The notes under the pieces: model-generated
What the model saw: the letters and a program-made list of their open reading frames with translations, nothing else
What the model was told of the DNA's origin: nothing
Databases searched by the model: none
Translations under genes and position numbers: made by a program
Source: Alphaproteobacteria bacterium
GTDB lineage: Bacteria; Pseudomonadota; Alphaproteobacteria; Thalassobaculales; Thalassobaculaceae
NCBI GenBank assembly: GCA_024742605.1
Contig: JANSYC010000003.1
Span: 1 to 64,000, forward strand
DNA: 64,000 nt
Direction: 5' to 3'
Shown: piece after piece, positions 1 through 8,603 of the stretch
Layout: each line of letters begins with the position of its first letter
How positions within the stretch are numbered: position 1 is the stretch's first letter

Positions 1-105
1 CGACCGGTACTGGCCGAGTGTGCGGCAGGCGCGGCGTTCGGATATGCCAAGGGTCTGACGTACGTGGTCGATGCATCTGCGACGGCGCGAAGGGCTCAGA
101 AGTTT
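1..105 (-). CDS. IS3-family transposase OrfB, N-terminal fragment (cut by window edge)
   Basis: In the frame shifted relative to orfA, the minus strand stays open to the window edge and reads LSPSRRRRCIDHVRQTLGIS followed by ERRACRTLGQYRS. This is the typical start of IS3-family OrfB, ahead of the DDE catalytic domain. It overlaps the end of orfA, as expected for expression by programmed frameshifting. The catalytic part is outside the window, so integrity cannot be judged. Confidence 0.7.
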
Positions 106-374
106 CCCCGTGCGGCCTCTGTCAGGATCATCTTATCGAGTGTGAGGTCTGATACCGCCCGGCGCAGCCGGCCGTTCTCCTTCTCCAGCTCCTTAAGCCG
201 CTTCAGCTGATCACGGTTCATCCCGCCATATTCGCGACGCCACCGGTAGTAAGTCTGCTGCGTCACACCGATCTGACGCACCGCTTCCGAAACGCTCTTT
301 CCTTGGCCCTGAAGTACTTCAACCTGCCGAAGCTTCAGGACGATATCTTCTGCCTTCTCTCGCTTGCCTGCCAT
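96..374 (-). CDS. IS3-family transposase OrfA (HTH_21-type)
   Basis: OrfA supplies the DNA-binding half of IS3-type transposase and is normally joined to OrfB by a -1 frameshift. The 92-residue product has a helix-turn-helix (about residues 20-45, containing the words SVSEAVRQIGVTQQTYYRWR), followed by a leucine-zipper-like coiled coil (LKRLKELEKENGRLRRAVSDL), the classic order for IS407-like OrfA. The ATG at 374 was chosen over an upstream one at 467 because it has a good GGAGG-type ribosome-binding site and because the upstream extension would run through the element's terminal repeat. The gene looks intact. Confidence 0.85.
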   Translation of the reverse strand: MAGKREKAEDIVLKLRQVEVLQGQGKSVSEAVRQIGVTQQTYYRWRREYGGMNRDQLKRLKELEKENGRLRRAVSDLTLDKMILTEAARGNF

Positions 375-569
375 CTCCTGGTCCTCCTCAAACGGGTCAA
401 ATCTAACCCAATGGGTGGACCACTTCATGGGGGGCAGACCAGGTCTCACTCGCCAGGCGTTGATCAAGATGTGGATCGCCGAACGTATGGAGAGATAAAG
501 GCTATGGCAAGGAACCAGCCTAGTATAGGCGCGGCGGGACCATGGAGGTCCCGCCTTTCTGCCAATTTA

Positions 570-1022
570 TTAATCAACTTGCTTCTTTTTAGAGGGTTTT
601 CGGCCTCTTGAAGCGCCCTTCGTTCCTAGGCCGATCGATTTGGCCAACTCACTCCGCTGGGCTGCATAGTTTGGTGCGACCATGGGATAATCGGACGCGA
701 GGCCCCACTTTGAACGGTATTCTTCTGGGCTCATATCATAAGAGCTCCGCAAGTGCCTCTTCAGCATCTTCAGCTTCTTGCCGTCTTCCAGACAGATGAG
801 TGCATCGGGGGTCACCGACTTCTTGATGGGCACAGCTGGCACCAGCGCTTCCGGCTCCATGTGTGGCTCACCACCTAAAGCAGCTAATGCCTCGTGCACG
901 GATTGGATGACCTCCTGGACCTGACCTGGCGATACCGAATTATTAGCGACAAAAGCTGAGACAATCTCGGCTGTGAGAGCTACCAGTTCATTTTTTTCTA
1001 CTACAGGCATGTCTTCAGACAT
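570..1022 (-). CDS. MucR/Ros-family transcriptional regulator with altered zinc ligands
   Basis: This 150-residue protein matches the Ros/MucR family end to end. An N-terminal helical segment (about residues 10-50) precedes the conserved core ALICLEDGKKLKMLKRHL, then MSPEEYRSKWGL, DYPMVAPNYA and a basic C-terminal tail. Family members bind AT-rich promoter DNA and act as nucleoid-associated global repressors. In the usual zinc site (Cys-x2-Cys or Asp, then two His) the second ligand here is Asp. The histidine pair is reduced to one, because the position after KRHL reads RSSYD. Such ligand loss is known in the Mesorhizobium Ml proteins, which fold without zinc. The gene has an AT-rich upstream region and stands next to the IS3 element. 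Confidence 0.85.
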   Translation of the reverse strand: MSEDMPVVEKNELVALTAEIVSAFVANNSVSPGQVQEVIQSVHEALAALGGEPHMEPEALVPAVPIKKSVTPDALICLEDGKKLKMLKRHLRSSYDMSPEEYRSKWGLASDYPMVAPNYAAQRSELAKSIGLGTKGASRGRKPSKKKQVD

Positions 1023-1233
1023 TTTGGTTTTTTCCTATTTTTACCAGATTCATTTTTCTCAAGTTCTCATATTGATAAAGTCCATGTTCTTCAAATGAAA
1101 TTAATATCAAAATGATTTAATTCGTTGCAGTGCCGAGGACCACAATCCGCATGGAAGTTGGCAGGGGACGGCCCGAATCGCCCTGCCCTATCCGACCTGA
1201 GCAGATGATTGAGGTGAAGACCTCCGAAAATGG

Positions 1234-2595
1234 CTATCGGCGCAGATCGGAGACTCCAAGTTCATGCCACATCCAGTCAAAACTGTATCGTGTCATGGGA
1301 TCAGCCTGGGGATCATCTGGGTCCATCCGCTTTGCCGATTGATTTTCGAGATATTTGAGCCATTCGGCGACCTTCTGGCGCCCCGGTTTTGATTTTGCCG
1401 CCTGGCGCGGGGACTTGTTTCCAAGCATGCCGATTGGTTGGTCGAGGGTTTCGCGGTAATGACGATCCATCTTCCGATGAACAATCTGCTCGGCGATTTC
1501 AGGCGGAATACCAGCGGACAATTCGGTGTCATCTTGAACAGGTTTTTCCGCCATCATCTGGTCAACCGTGCGGATCTGAGTGAGCGGTGAGCCAATGAGA
1601 TCGCCGAATGTCTGCTGGAGGAGGGTCTTTCCTTTTTGCGCGCGGGCGGACGAATTAGTTGAAAGATGCAGGACTCGTCCTTTGAGTTCCAGGTTACCGA
1701 GCACGTGCGAGCCGCCGTTCATGAGGGTGTCGAGCGAAAGGCCGGTGGTCTTCTTTGATGTGTTTTTGGTCGCATCCTCGAGCCAGTTCCAGAACTTTAT
1801 GTTTTCCTGCGACATGCCAGGGATGGTGTTCACCCGTGCGGCAATTTCCTTTTGCACCACACCCGGCGCCAGCGGAAACCGAACCTCGTGAAATTCGAGA
1901 TCATCTCCATCCACATTCTGCAGCGATGGCATGTTCATTGTTCGCTCAAGTGTGTCGACCAGCCATGAAAAGGTGAAAAGGAAACCTGCGGCCTGGAGGT
2001 CTTCATCCGCAAGGGACGGCATCTTCTTCACGTTCTTTTTGCCGAACATCTGGCGCAGATCGTCAAACAGCGCGTCGGTGGCCTCCAGCGTAAACGGCAA
2101 GAGACCACCGGCAAGGACGCTTTTGTTCATGACCGGCACGATACGAGCCGCAATCCGGTCCCATTGCCGGAGCGTTTTGGTGGCTGTTCCCTCACTAACC
2201 ATAATCGGGGTACCGCCTCGAATAAGGTCACGCGCTAAGAAAGACGTCCCCGGAACCACCTCAGTGACCTCATACAGGCTCATGACCGAGGTTCGCAGTG
2301 CCTTCATATAGGCTTTGGATTGAGGGTTTTCCCGCCATCCGCGGCGTTTGAGATATTCATCGACAATGTTCCCGCCCTCGATCTCAAAGTCACGGGTCAG
2401 AAAGTCCTCAAAGGCACAACCCCACAGCGTCATGGCCCAGTCATCGCCGAGAATGTCAGAGATGTCAGCGAATTCCATATCTCCGGAATCGAGGACAGCC
2501 CCGAAGTGATCCTCAAACACATCCTCAAAACATGCGCGCCATTCATCGCGCTCCATGAACTTCATCAGACCCTTCAGGTCATGGCTGCTCGGCAT
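1234..2595 (-). CDS. Uncharacterised protein, C-terminal region reminiscent of MbcA/ParS/Xre antitoxin C-termini
   Basis: A 453-residue soluble, acidic protein of unknown function with no signal peptide or membrane span. The C-terminal 80 residues carry the pattern HYRETLDQPIGMLGNKSPRQ, then a basic stretch, VAEWLKYLENQ and a final WMWHELGV. This recalls the toxin-binding C-terminus (DUF2384-like) seen in MbcA/ParS/Xre-type proteins and in some SEC-C-associated proteins. That resemblance is from memory and is not a firm assignment. The ATG at 2595 was chosen for its AGGA ribosome-binding site 7 nt upstream. An in-frame ATG at 2658 lacks one. The gene stands alone. Confidence 0.6.
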   Translation of the reverse strand: MPSSHDLKGLMKFMERDEWRACFEDVFEDHFGAVLDSGDMEFADISDILGDDWAMTLWGCAFEDFLTRDFEIEGGNIVDEYLKRRGWRENPQSKAYMKALRTSVMSLYEVTEVVPGTSFLARDLIRGGTPIMVSEGTATKTLRQWDRIAARIVPVMNKSVLAGGLLPFTLEATDALFDDLRQMFGKKNVKKMPSLADEDLQAAGFLFTFSWLVDTLERTMNMPSLQNVDGDDLEFHEVRFPLAPGVVQKEIAARVNTIPGMSQENIKFWNWLEDATKNTSKKTTGLSLDTLMNGGSHVLGNLELKGRVLHLSTNSSARAQKGKTLLQQTFGDLIGSPLTQIRTVDQMMAEKPVQDDTELSAGIPPEIAEQIVHRKMDRHYRETLDQPIGMLGNKSPRQAAKSKPGRQKVAEWLKYLENQSAKRMDPDDPQADPMTRYSFDWMWHELGVSDLRR

Positions 2596-2809
2596 GGGGC
2601 ATCCTTTCTGACGATACGTTGCGGCGGCCAGGCGCAGACAACCATCCACAGAAACCATCAGAACCTCAAATAGTAGGCCCTGAAGAATGGCTAAGGGATT
2701 GGGGTTGTTGGGCTGTTGATAGGCGATGAAGGGGACTGTTCCAAACGTGCCAGGTTGAAATCTTCACGTGTTCAGTATATTTCTTCCCTCATAAGGAAGA
2801 CATTTATCC

Positions 2810-3403
2810 ATGGCTGCTGAACTGACCGTCAATGAAGTTGCACACATCGCGGAGGTTCCGTCGCGCAGTGTGGAAAAAGCGATTGAAACCGGCATCATCA
2901 AGCCGGTAAAGCGCCTTGAGATGCTTACTAAGACGCGCACCCGGTTCCTTAATCTAGATGCGGTCTGCTACTTTGCGGTCGTTGGGCACTTGAGTTTTCT
3001 CAAGGAAATCCCGGTTAGCCGCAAAAAGATCCTGATGAAGGCCATTCGAAAGATGGCAGGCACAAACCTTGTGCCGATTGATCTTGAACCCGGGCTGCAC
3101 CTCGATCTGCCGATGATCGCGGGCACAAAACAAAAAAATGCGCGCGCCTATATCGCGAACAAGAAGCGTTACATCACCAGAGATCCTGAGATTTTCGGGG
3201 GTGTCCCGATTATCAAGGGAACGAGGATTCCGGTCTATTCGGTCTCCGGAAGGTTGGCCAATGGCGATACGATCAATGACCTTGTGGATGACTATCGTTC
3301 AATCCCGCGGGAAGCCTTCATCGCAGCCGATATCTTTGCACGGACCCATCCGGAACGGGGCCGCCCCGTGGCGGGCGGCCGACCTTGGAAGACTGCTGGA
3401 TAA
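2810..3403 (+). CDS. DUF433 domain protein with N-terminal HTH (putative VapB-like antitoxin)
   Basis: Residues 5-35 look like a MerR/excisionase-type helix-turn-helix (LTVNEVAHIAEVPSRSVEKA). Residues about 115-180 form a DUF433 domain with its hallmark IFGGVPIIKGTRIPVYSV and YRSIPREAFIAADIFARTHP. DUF433 proteins usually act as antitoxins for a downstream DUF5615 PIN-like nuclease. No intact partner follows here, only short in-frame scraps such as FFDECV near 3419. The reading frame also ends in an atypical tail after the normal domain end. The gene may therefore be an orphan antitoxin or the survivor of a decayed pair. Confidence 0.7.
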   Translation: MAAELTVNEVAHIAEVPSRSVEKAIETGIIKPVKRLEMLTKTRTRFLNLDAVCYFAVVGHLSFLKEIPVSRKKILMKAIRKMAGTNLVPIDLEPGLHLDLPMIAGTKQKNARAYIANKKRYITRDPEIFGGVPIIKGTRIPVYSVSGRLANGDTINDLVDDYRSIPREAFIAADIFARTHPERGRPVAGGRPWKTAG

Positions 3404-3458
3404 TCTTGCACGAATCTTTTCTTCGATGAATGCGTCTGAATCTGAATGCTCGTTCCGG

Positions 3459-3498
3459 TTCCAACCAACTCGCAGCCATAGCTGCGCATGGGTTGGAA
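3459..3498. repeat. Nested perfect hairpin behind the DUF433 gene
   Basis: TTCCAACC (3459-3466) pairs with GGTTGGAA (3491-3498). Inside it CGCAGC (3471-3476) pairs with GCTGCG (3481-3486). The 4-nt spacers on the two sides are symmetrical and the tip is a 4-nt loop. There is no T-run after it, so it is not a textbook terminator. It could be a transcript-stabilising structure or a protein-binding site. Confidence 0.55.
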
Positions 3499-3642
3499 GA
3501 CAGCCCATTCCATGAATTCAAAATCGCCGCGCGCAAATTTTTTTTCCGCCAGCCCAGCGCCCTCCTAGTTCTTGTTTGAGGACGGCGGTAAACGGCCTAC
3601 CGCTGATGCCGAGACCGCCCTCACATTGAGGAGTCACGCGCT

Positions 3643-4392
3643 ATGACAACACTTCACGAGCAACTCATCTCCGGTAACACCAGCCTCACCAACAATAGCT
3701 TCAGGGCCGGTTTGTACTCGTCTATCGGCGAAAATCGTCCGATGAAGCAGGTTGGGATCGTCGGAATTTGTCCGGTAGTCGACAGGAGCATCTTCGATAC
3801 CAATATCGCTCAATTTTGGAAGGAGAGGCTGGCACAACTCAACGCATGGCAATCCAAGCCTCCTGGTCTTGGAACAGCGCACCAGATCTCAGGCATTGGG
3901 AGCGAGATTGCCTGGCTTACTGGCAATTTTTCTTATCTCGCGAATCTCAACTCTGGCAAAATCTCCACCGCGCTCGAACGGCTGCGGCAGGCTGATGAGG
4001 TATTCCTCTCCATGCAGACAGGAATTCGGTTTCTGGATCCGGGGTACCCTGCGACCTACAGACACGATACTTTATGCTTCGGGAGCTTAATTCACAGCTA
4101 TGCCCATACAGGGCTGATTTTCCGAGAAGGCAAAAAATGGATATCCAGGCTGATTGATACGCCCCACATAATCTTGGCTACAACCGCGACGGAGCATCCG
4201 CGTGACTCGCTTTCGGCCTGCTTTGTCGGAACCGCGTCCGTCAGGCCCATGCGTGAAGTTCGTCTCCAGCGGCTTGTAGATATTTACAAGGTTGAATGGG
4301 AATGGGCGTATCAGATGCGCGAGAGTCTCCCGGCAGATTACCATTGTATCCCGCTGCCCGACGGGTTCGGCAGTGCCTCAAGAGCCACATAG
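3643..4392 (+). CDS. Hypothetical protein (249 aa)
   Basis: A 249-residue soluble protein that I do not recognise. It starts with ATG preceded by GAGGAG at a suitable distance. The middle contains long hydrophobic/aromatic stretches (IAWLTGNFSYLANLNSGKIS, LCFGSLIHSYAHTGLIFREG), and the C-terminus is WEWAYQMRESLPADYHCIPL. No membrane segment, signal peptide or known catalytic motif is apparent. The gene stands alone, convergent with the unknown gene at 4572-5234, and the two share a strong hairpin between them. Confidence 0.6.
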   Translation: MTTLHEQLISGNTSLTNNSFRAGLYSSIGENRPMKQVGIVGICPVVDRSIFDTNIAQFWKERLAQLNAWQSKPPGLGTAHQISGIGSEIAWLTGNFSYLANLNSGKISTALERLRQADEVFLSMQTGIRFLDPGYPATYRHDTLCFGSLIHSYAHTGLIFREGKKWISRLIDTPHIILATTATEHPRDSLSACFVGTASVRPMREVRLQRLVDIYKVEWEWAYQMRESLPADYHCIPLPDGFGSASRAT

Positions 4393-4540
4393 CGTCGTTG
4401 AGCGATCTTGAGCGCTTTTGGTCAAAGACGGTCGCAAAGAAACTTGGCGAGTTTGTTTGTGGCCGTTTTTGACGGTATCGGAAAAATGGCGGTTTTGAGC
4501 GGTTTTGAACGCTGTTGACTGCTGCGTCCAAAGAGGGCTC

Positions 4541-4562
4541 TGGGCGGCCCTCCGGCCGCCCA
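4541..4562 (+). terminator. Rho-independent terminator between convergent genes
   Basis: A perfect 9-bp stem, TGGGCGGCC (4541-4549) with GGCCGCCCA (4554-4562), closes a CTCC loop and is followed by GATTTT on the plus strand. It lies between the ends of the converging genes at 4392 and 4572. It probably ends the plus-strand transcript and may also act on the leftward recombinase operon, although there is no T-run in that direction. Confidence 0.7.
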
Positions 4563-4571
4563 GATTTTAAC

Positions 4572-5234
4572 TTAGGCGTAGACCGCATCCGGCAAAATTC
4601 TGATCGCCAGATCCATCCGGCGAACACCGCTGGATTGGAACCACGGCAGGACTGCCTCCATGAACTGTGCAATCTCAATCTCACAGTTCTGCAGACGAAA
4701 AGTCAGATCCGCCAGATGCTCATTGCTGAGCCTGCGTTCGACATCGCGATCCTCCAGCTGGATGTGGGCCTTGATCGAAAGTCCAGACCGGCGCTGCGAC
4801 TGAACGCGGAGTGAGAGGATCAGGCGGTCGATTTTCTTCACCTGAGTGGCCAGACCTTCTGGCAATGATCGGCGCATTATGTATGCCGACATCCCAAGAA
4901 CGAGCAGATCAAAATCCGTGTCGATCGGGGATTTGACACTACGGCCCCGCTCTGGAGCATGAGACGGCTCAAAAGCACCGTCGATACGTATCAGCGCCCA
5001 CGGCTTTATCGAAGCTCGCAGCTGTTTTATCCAACGAGACAATCCCTCGGCTACACACATATCGATGTCACCGGATTGGCTGGGGAAGAGCCCGATCGTA
5101 TCTTCGGGGTGGCCAATCTCAAACCGCAAGGGAGCGGCGGCTGCTCCGAGAAAATCGAGAAGCGACGGTATCTCGAGATGCACCTCATCAGGCGCAAGCC
5201 TCAGAATGTGGTTTACAAAAAAATCTTCATTCAT
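4572..5234 (-). CDS. Hypothetical protein downstream of the tandem recombinases
   Basis: A 220-residue protein of unknown function, last in a leftward gene series that begins with the HTH gene at 8800. The ATG at 5234 has a GAGGA ribosome-binding site. Longer in-frame readings would run back through the inverted repeat at 5261-5309. The protein is soluble and mixed in charge. It contains DTDFDLLVLGMSAYIMRRSL, and near its C-terminus SSGVRRMDLAIRIL, with no motif I can assign. Its position suggests an accessory factor of the recombinase module, which is inference from order only. Confidence 0.55.
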   Translation of the reverse strand: MNEDFFVNHILRLAPDEVHLEIPSLLDFLGAAAAPLRFEIGHPEDTIGLFPSQSGDIDMCVAEGLSRWIKQLRASIKPWALIRIDGAFEPSHAPERGRSVKSPIDTDFDLLVLGMSAYIMRRSLPEGLATQVKKIDRLILSLRVQSQRRSGLSIKAHIQLEDRDVERRLSNEHLADLTFRLQNCEIEIAQFMEAVLPWFQSSGVRRMDLAIRILPDAVYA

Positions 5235-5260
5235 GTGTTTGTATCCTCGTTTGCGAGCCG

Positions 5261-5309
5261 CACCCTTTGCGCCGCTCCGCAGAAAGCGGGGGGCGGTGCA
5301 AAGGGGGTG
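5261..5309. repeat. Imperfect inverted repeat between recombinase 2 and its downstream gene
   Basis: CACCCTTTGCGCCGC (5261-5275) faces GCGGTGCAAAGGGGGTG (5293-5309), giving a GC-rich stem with a two-base bulge and one mismatch. It lies in the 97-bp space between the second recombinase and the unknown gene at 5234. There is no T-run on the minus strand. It could attenuate or protect the polycistronic transcript, or be a DNA site for the recombinases. Confidence 0.45.
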
Positions 5310-5331
5310 TCGCATCGAGGAGTTTTTAAGG

Positions 5332-6369
5332 TCAGCGGCTGAGGGCTTTGGCGCGCGAGAGATGCAGAAGTGCCATTGCCTTTCTGGAGGCCGAGAGCGT
5401 GTTTGCACCCTCCAGATAAGGTGCTGTTGAGCGCGCGTCGCGGTGGTTTAGGATCACAGAGGCCAGACGTGCTTCAGAAGTCATTTCCTCAACGACGAAC
5501 CGTGCCGCACAATCCCGCAGCCGGTGGGGCGACAGGGCGATGCCGAAGCGAGTTTTCGTTATATCTCCGACCGCTCTGTAGAGGGTTTGAGAGCCGGCCG
5601 GGTCTCCGCCTTCGACGATCCAGAGACGATCATGGCTACCGGCATGAAGACTTCGGATTTCATCGAGATATCGCCGAAGGTGCGGTCGCAGAAAGTCTGG
5701 GATGAGACGCTTGATCGCTTCTCCAGTCTTCTGATGCTCGGCCGGAAAATCGATCGATGTCAGATCTGCAGATAGATCCTGCAGCCGGATCGATGTGAAC
5801 GCGCGCCGACGTTCGGGCATGCAGATCCACAGGGCTAAAATCAGGCCGTCGCGGTAGCGCTTGGAATCGTGCCAGGATCCAGACGCGAGATCGGCTTGCT
5901 CCATCTCAGCAAGACCGAGATTCAAGATGTCGTTGGCGGGCCGTTGCCGGCCCGCCTTCTTCTTTGGTGTGTTTTTTGCGGCCTTGTTCAGCGCGTTTGA
6001 AAGATCTCGCAGCCAGTCGAGGCGACGGGAACCTCCTGAGCGCAGCACTGAGAGCGCTTGCTCAATGCACTGAACGTAGTTGGCAACTGTGCGCAGCCCA
6101 CATCCTCTTGCCAAAGCGGCCGATGCGAAATCCTCAACACCCTCCGGTGTCACATCTGCGGCGAAGCCAAGATCCCGGACATGACGGATGTATTTCAGGT
6201 AAACCCAGGCAACCTGTCGTCGGGTGGCTTCTGCCCAATCGACCGAGAGCGCAAACCGAGCCTGCGAACCAAAGATCGCTTGCCAGCGGTTGCGGTCTTG
6301 TTCCGGCCATTCCGCAGACTCACGTTCGATGCGGCAAGCCTCATTAGGCCTTGAACTAAGATCGTTCAT
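5332..6369 (-). CDS. Tyrosine recombinase/integrase (345 aa), second of a tandem pair
   Basis: A site-specific tyrosine recombinase with all expected catalytic positions. These are an Arg-I region (CMPERRRAFTSIRLQDL), a box-II HRLR at about residues 282-285, NH at about 308-309, and the nucleophile in APYLEG at about residue 318. The N-terminal third is a SAM-like core-binding region (RRQVAWVYLKYIRHVRDLGF). The ATG at 6369 overlaps the stop of the larger recombinase as ATGA, so the two are translationally coupled. A longer upstream reading would lie entirely inside that gene. It probably acts with its neighbour in moving a mobile element. The usual second HxxH histidine is Asn-His here. Confidence 0.85.
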   Translation of the reverse strand: MNDLSSRPNEACRIERESAEWPEQDRNRWQAIFGSQARFALSVDWAEATRRQVAWVYLKYIRHVRDLGFAADVTPEGVEDFASAALARGCGLRTVANYVQCIEQALSVLRSGGSRRLDWLRDLSNALNKAAKNTPKKKAGRQRPANDILNLGLAEMEQADLASGSWHDSKRYRDGLILALWICMPERRRAFTSIRLQDLSADLTSIDFPAEHQKTGEAIKRLIPDFLRPHLRRYLDEIRSLHAGSHDRLWIVEGGDPAGSQTLYRAVGDITKTRFGIALSPHRLRDCAARFVVEEMTSEARLASVILNHRDARSTAPYLEGANTLSASRKAMALLHLSRAKALSR

Positions 6370-8603
6370 TTGCCTCGTTTCCTCCTGTTGACTGACGCAC
6401 GCGTGACCTTTGCCGACACCGATGCCAGCTTGGCGAGATAGGCTTGATGAGCCTGCTTTTGTGGTACGTCCGCATACCAATCTGAGGTTGTGCGCAACGA
6501 GCTGTGCCCAAGCAATGTGCTGACCAAGGGAAGCTGGTTGGGGTCCTCTTCGAGAACCAACCGCCCAACCACATGTCGGAATGCGTGGGGGTTCAGCTTG
6601 ATTCCAGCCACCTTTTCGGCACGTGCTTTCAGTGTCGTCGAGAAACTCCACGCGGATCTTGGTGAGCTTTCTTCTCCAGGAAACAGCCACACATTACAGG
6701 CGCTCGCGTCGACGCGCTTAGCCAACTGAGGGCGGATCTTCTCGATGAACAGCTTTAAAAGAGCTGTTGTCTCTTCAGAGAATTCCGCGACGACATCGAA
6801 CCTTTTGGTTTTGGTCTCTGCAGCAGGTATATGAAGCCGCGCCGGTCGTCCTTTGGCTGTCGGTAGAAAAAGAGTCTGCCGGTCACCAGAGATGCGAAGC
6901 GAGCCGGCCAGATTGGCGCGGCGCATCGGACATTCCATAAGAATCCGGCAGATCAGAGCGACGATCACGTCGACCTGCTCTGTTCGGGACAAAGAAACCC
7001 CTGCTCGGACCTTCGGCAAAACCGGCGCGATGAGCCGTTCCGGTAGCTGGAAAAACGCACTTTTCACTGCGTCTGCCGCATCTCCCGAAAACTGATCGAT
7101 CACACGCTGGTGGCGCGGGCCTGTCCGCCGGCGAGACTTGCTGTAGACGCATTTTAGCTTTCCTGTTTCCCGATCGATCTTCATCCGCTCGACCATAGGA
7201 TTGACCGCTCCCCGCATCCGAATGAGCGCGTCAATCAGATCAGGATCGCCATGTGTCGCACGCACAAGTGCGATCATTGCAGCCGTCTTACCAACCAAAG
7301 TCGCATTTTTCTGGTTGTGATTTTCTCCCTTGGTTGACGCACGAGCGATCTGATCGTTTTCGATATGCTCGAGCAATCGGGTGCAGCGATCGAGTGAGAG
7401 AACGTCGCCAACTTCGGCAACCGCCACACCTTCGTTGAGCGCCATATGCGCGAGCCGCAACCAGACCCCGCGATACTCATGCAAGGTCGTGCGCGAGTAC
7501 CGCGGCATCTCGTCTTCGATGGCATTGCTGAGGAGCAACAAAAAGCGGTTCCCATCGGCGGCAGGTTTCTCAGAGACAGAGCCCCCCTCCGCTTCTTCAA
7601 AGCGAAGGTGGCGGTCTTCGAAATCTTGCCAGAGGAGTTGGACCGCCGCCGGCAGATCGCTGAAGAACACGCGCGTCTGAGGCTGACCTTCCGGTCGATC
7701 CGGCGCTGTCAATTGAACCTTTGGCCAACCTGGTGCAGATTCGGCGAGCGAATTCCAACCCTGACAAGCGCGAACCGTCATCGCATGCGGTTTGTCTAAC
7801 TGGCGAGAGCAGGCTTCCTCAAAAACGGTGCACACCAGAAGCCCGTCTACCTCGCATGGTGCGAGATTGAGGCGAGCTGCGGTGCGGATGAAGACGTAGG
7901 CGCGACCGACCTGATGGCCCATTCCGGCTGCCTTTGCATCGGCGACCAACGCTGCCCAGTCCTTAGGAAGCACCACTCGCGGCATACGCCGGTCCAGAAT
8001 CCGTGCCAGCCGAAAAATCCGCGATCGAAAAGCTCCAAAAGACTTAGGTGTCATTCCCATTTCGGCGGGACTGATTTTGGGAAAGCGCTGGTTGAGCGCA
8101 GCGATAGCGACCGGCAATGACGCGAGGCCAGCGTCGGACTTGAAGAGGTGCTTCGAGAGGCGGCGGGCATCGCCGACGCATCGGTCCAACTCGGTTGTCC
8201 TCAGGCCTGCCGTCTTTGCAAGACCTACCACGGTGACCGAGTCGGCCAACGTGCAGACTTCAGCTGAAAAGCGCTCAGCCAAACCGGCAGGGAGACAATC
8301 AAGCTGATGGATGATTGGGAGCACCGAGTCTTCGCTCTGTTCCCGCTGGATGTCGTCACCAGAGTGGTGGGCCTCAAGCCGGTCCAGCTCTCCGGCCAGC
8401 GCGGATTTAACGTCCGTGCTGAGGAGTTTATCGAAGATATCGGCGATGATCTGAAGATGTTTGACGGTGTTCACAGGTGCCTCCCGGCTTCCGTTGCGTT
8501 CGTATTTGCGACGCAACGGAAGTCGTGAGGCGCGTTGCCTGACGCGTTGGGTCTCTTGCTCTGACACAAGGTTCGCGGTGCTCGACGCGGCTCGATCACT
8601 CAT
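6366..8603 (-). CDS. Large tyrosine recombinase (745 aa), first of a tandem pair
   Basis: The C-terminal third is a tyrosine recombinase catalytic domain: Arg-I in LMECPMRRANLAGSLR, box II HAFRH at about 673-677, LLGHSS with His at about 700, and Tyr in DWYAD at about 710. The N-terminal 450 residues are unusually long, with no recognised enzyme motif and probable helical DNA-binding content. The ATG overlaps the stop of the upstream HTH gene as ATGA, and its own stop overlaps the next recombinase the same way. Pairs of one long and one short tyrosine recombinase occur in Tn554 (TnpB about 630 aa, TnpA 361 aa), but the order here is reversed. Confidence 0.85.
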   Translation of the reverse strand: MSDRAASSTANLVSEQETQRVRQRASRLPLRRKYERNGSREAPVNTVKHLQIIADIFDKLLSTDVKSALAGELDRLEAHHSGDDIQREQSEDSVLPIIHQLDCLPAGLAERFSAEVCTLADSVTVVGLAKTAGLRTTELDRCVGDARRLSKHLFKSDAGLASLPVAIAALNQRFPKISPAEMGMTPKSFGAFRSRIFRLARILDRRMPRVVLPKDWAALVADAKAAGMGHQVGRAYVFIRTAARLNLAPCEVDGLLVCTVFEEACSRQLDKPHAMTVRACQGWNSLAESAPGWPKVQLTAPDRPEGQPQTRVFFSDLPAAVQLLWQDFEDRHLRFEEAEGGSVSEKPAADGNRFLLLLSNAIEDEMPRYSRTTLHEYRGVWLRLAHMALNEGVAVAEVGDVLSLDRCTRLLEHIENDQIARASTKGENHNQKNATLVGKTAAMIALVRATHGDPDLIDALIRMRGAVNPMVERMKIDRETGKLKCVYSKSRRRTGPRHQRVIDQFSGDAADAVKSAFFQLPERLIAPVLPKVRAGVSLSRTEQVDVIVALICRILMECPMRRANLAGSLRISGDRQTLFLPTAKGRPARLHIPAAETKTKRFDVVAEFSEETTALLKLFIEKIRPQLAKRVDASACNVWLFPGEESSPRSAWSFSTTLKARAEKVAGIKLNPHAFRHVVGRLVLEEDPNQLPLVSTLLGHSSLRTTSDWYADVPQKQAHQAYLAKLASVSAKVTRASVNRRKRGK

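Larger units (their letters stand above)
1..441 (-). mobile_element. IS3-family insertion sequence, partial (continues left of the window)
   Basis: The window opens inside an IS3-family element transcribed leftwards. It shows a complete orfA, the beginning of orfB in a shifted frame, and a terminal inverted repeat. Read on the minus strand from about 441, the end begins TGGTCTGCCCCCCATGAAG and lies about 65 bp upstream of the orfA start, which is the usual arrangement. The far end and the target duplication are outside the window. A degraded relative of the same end lies at 9103-9225. Confidence 0.85.
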
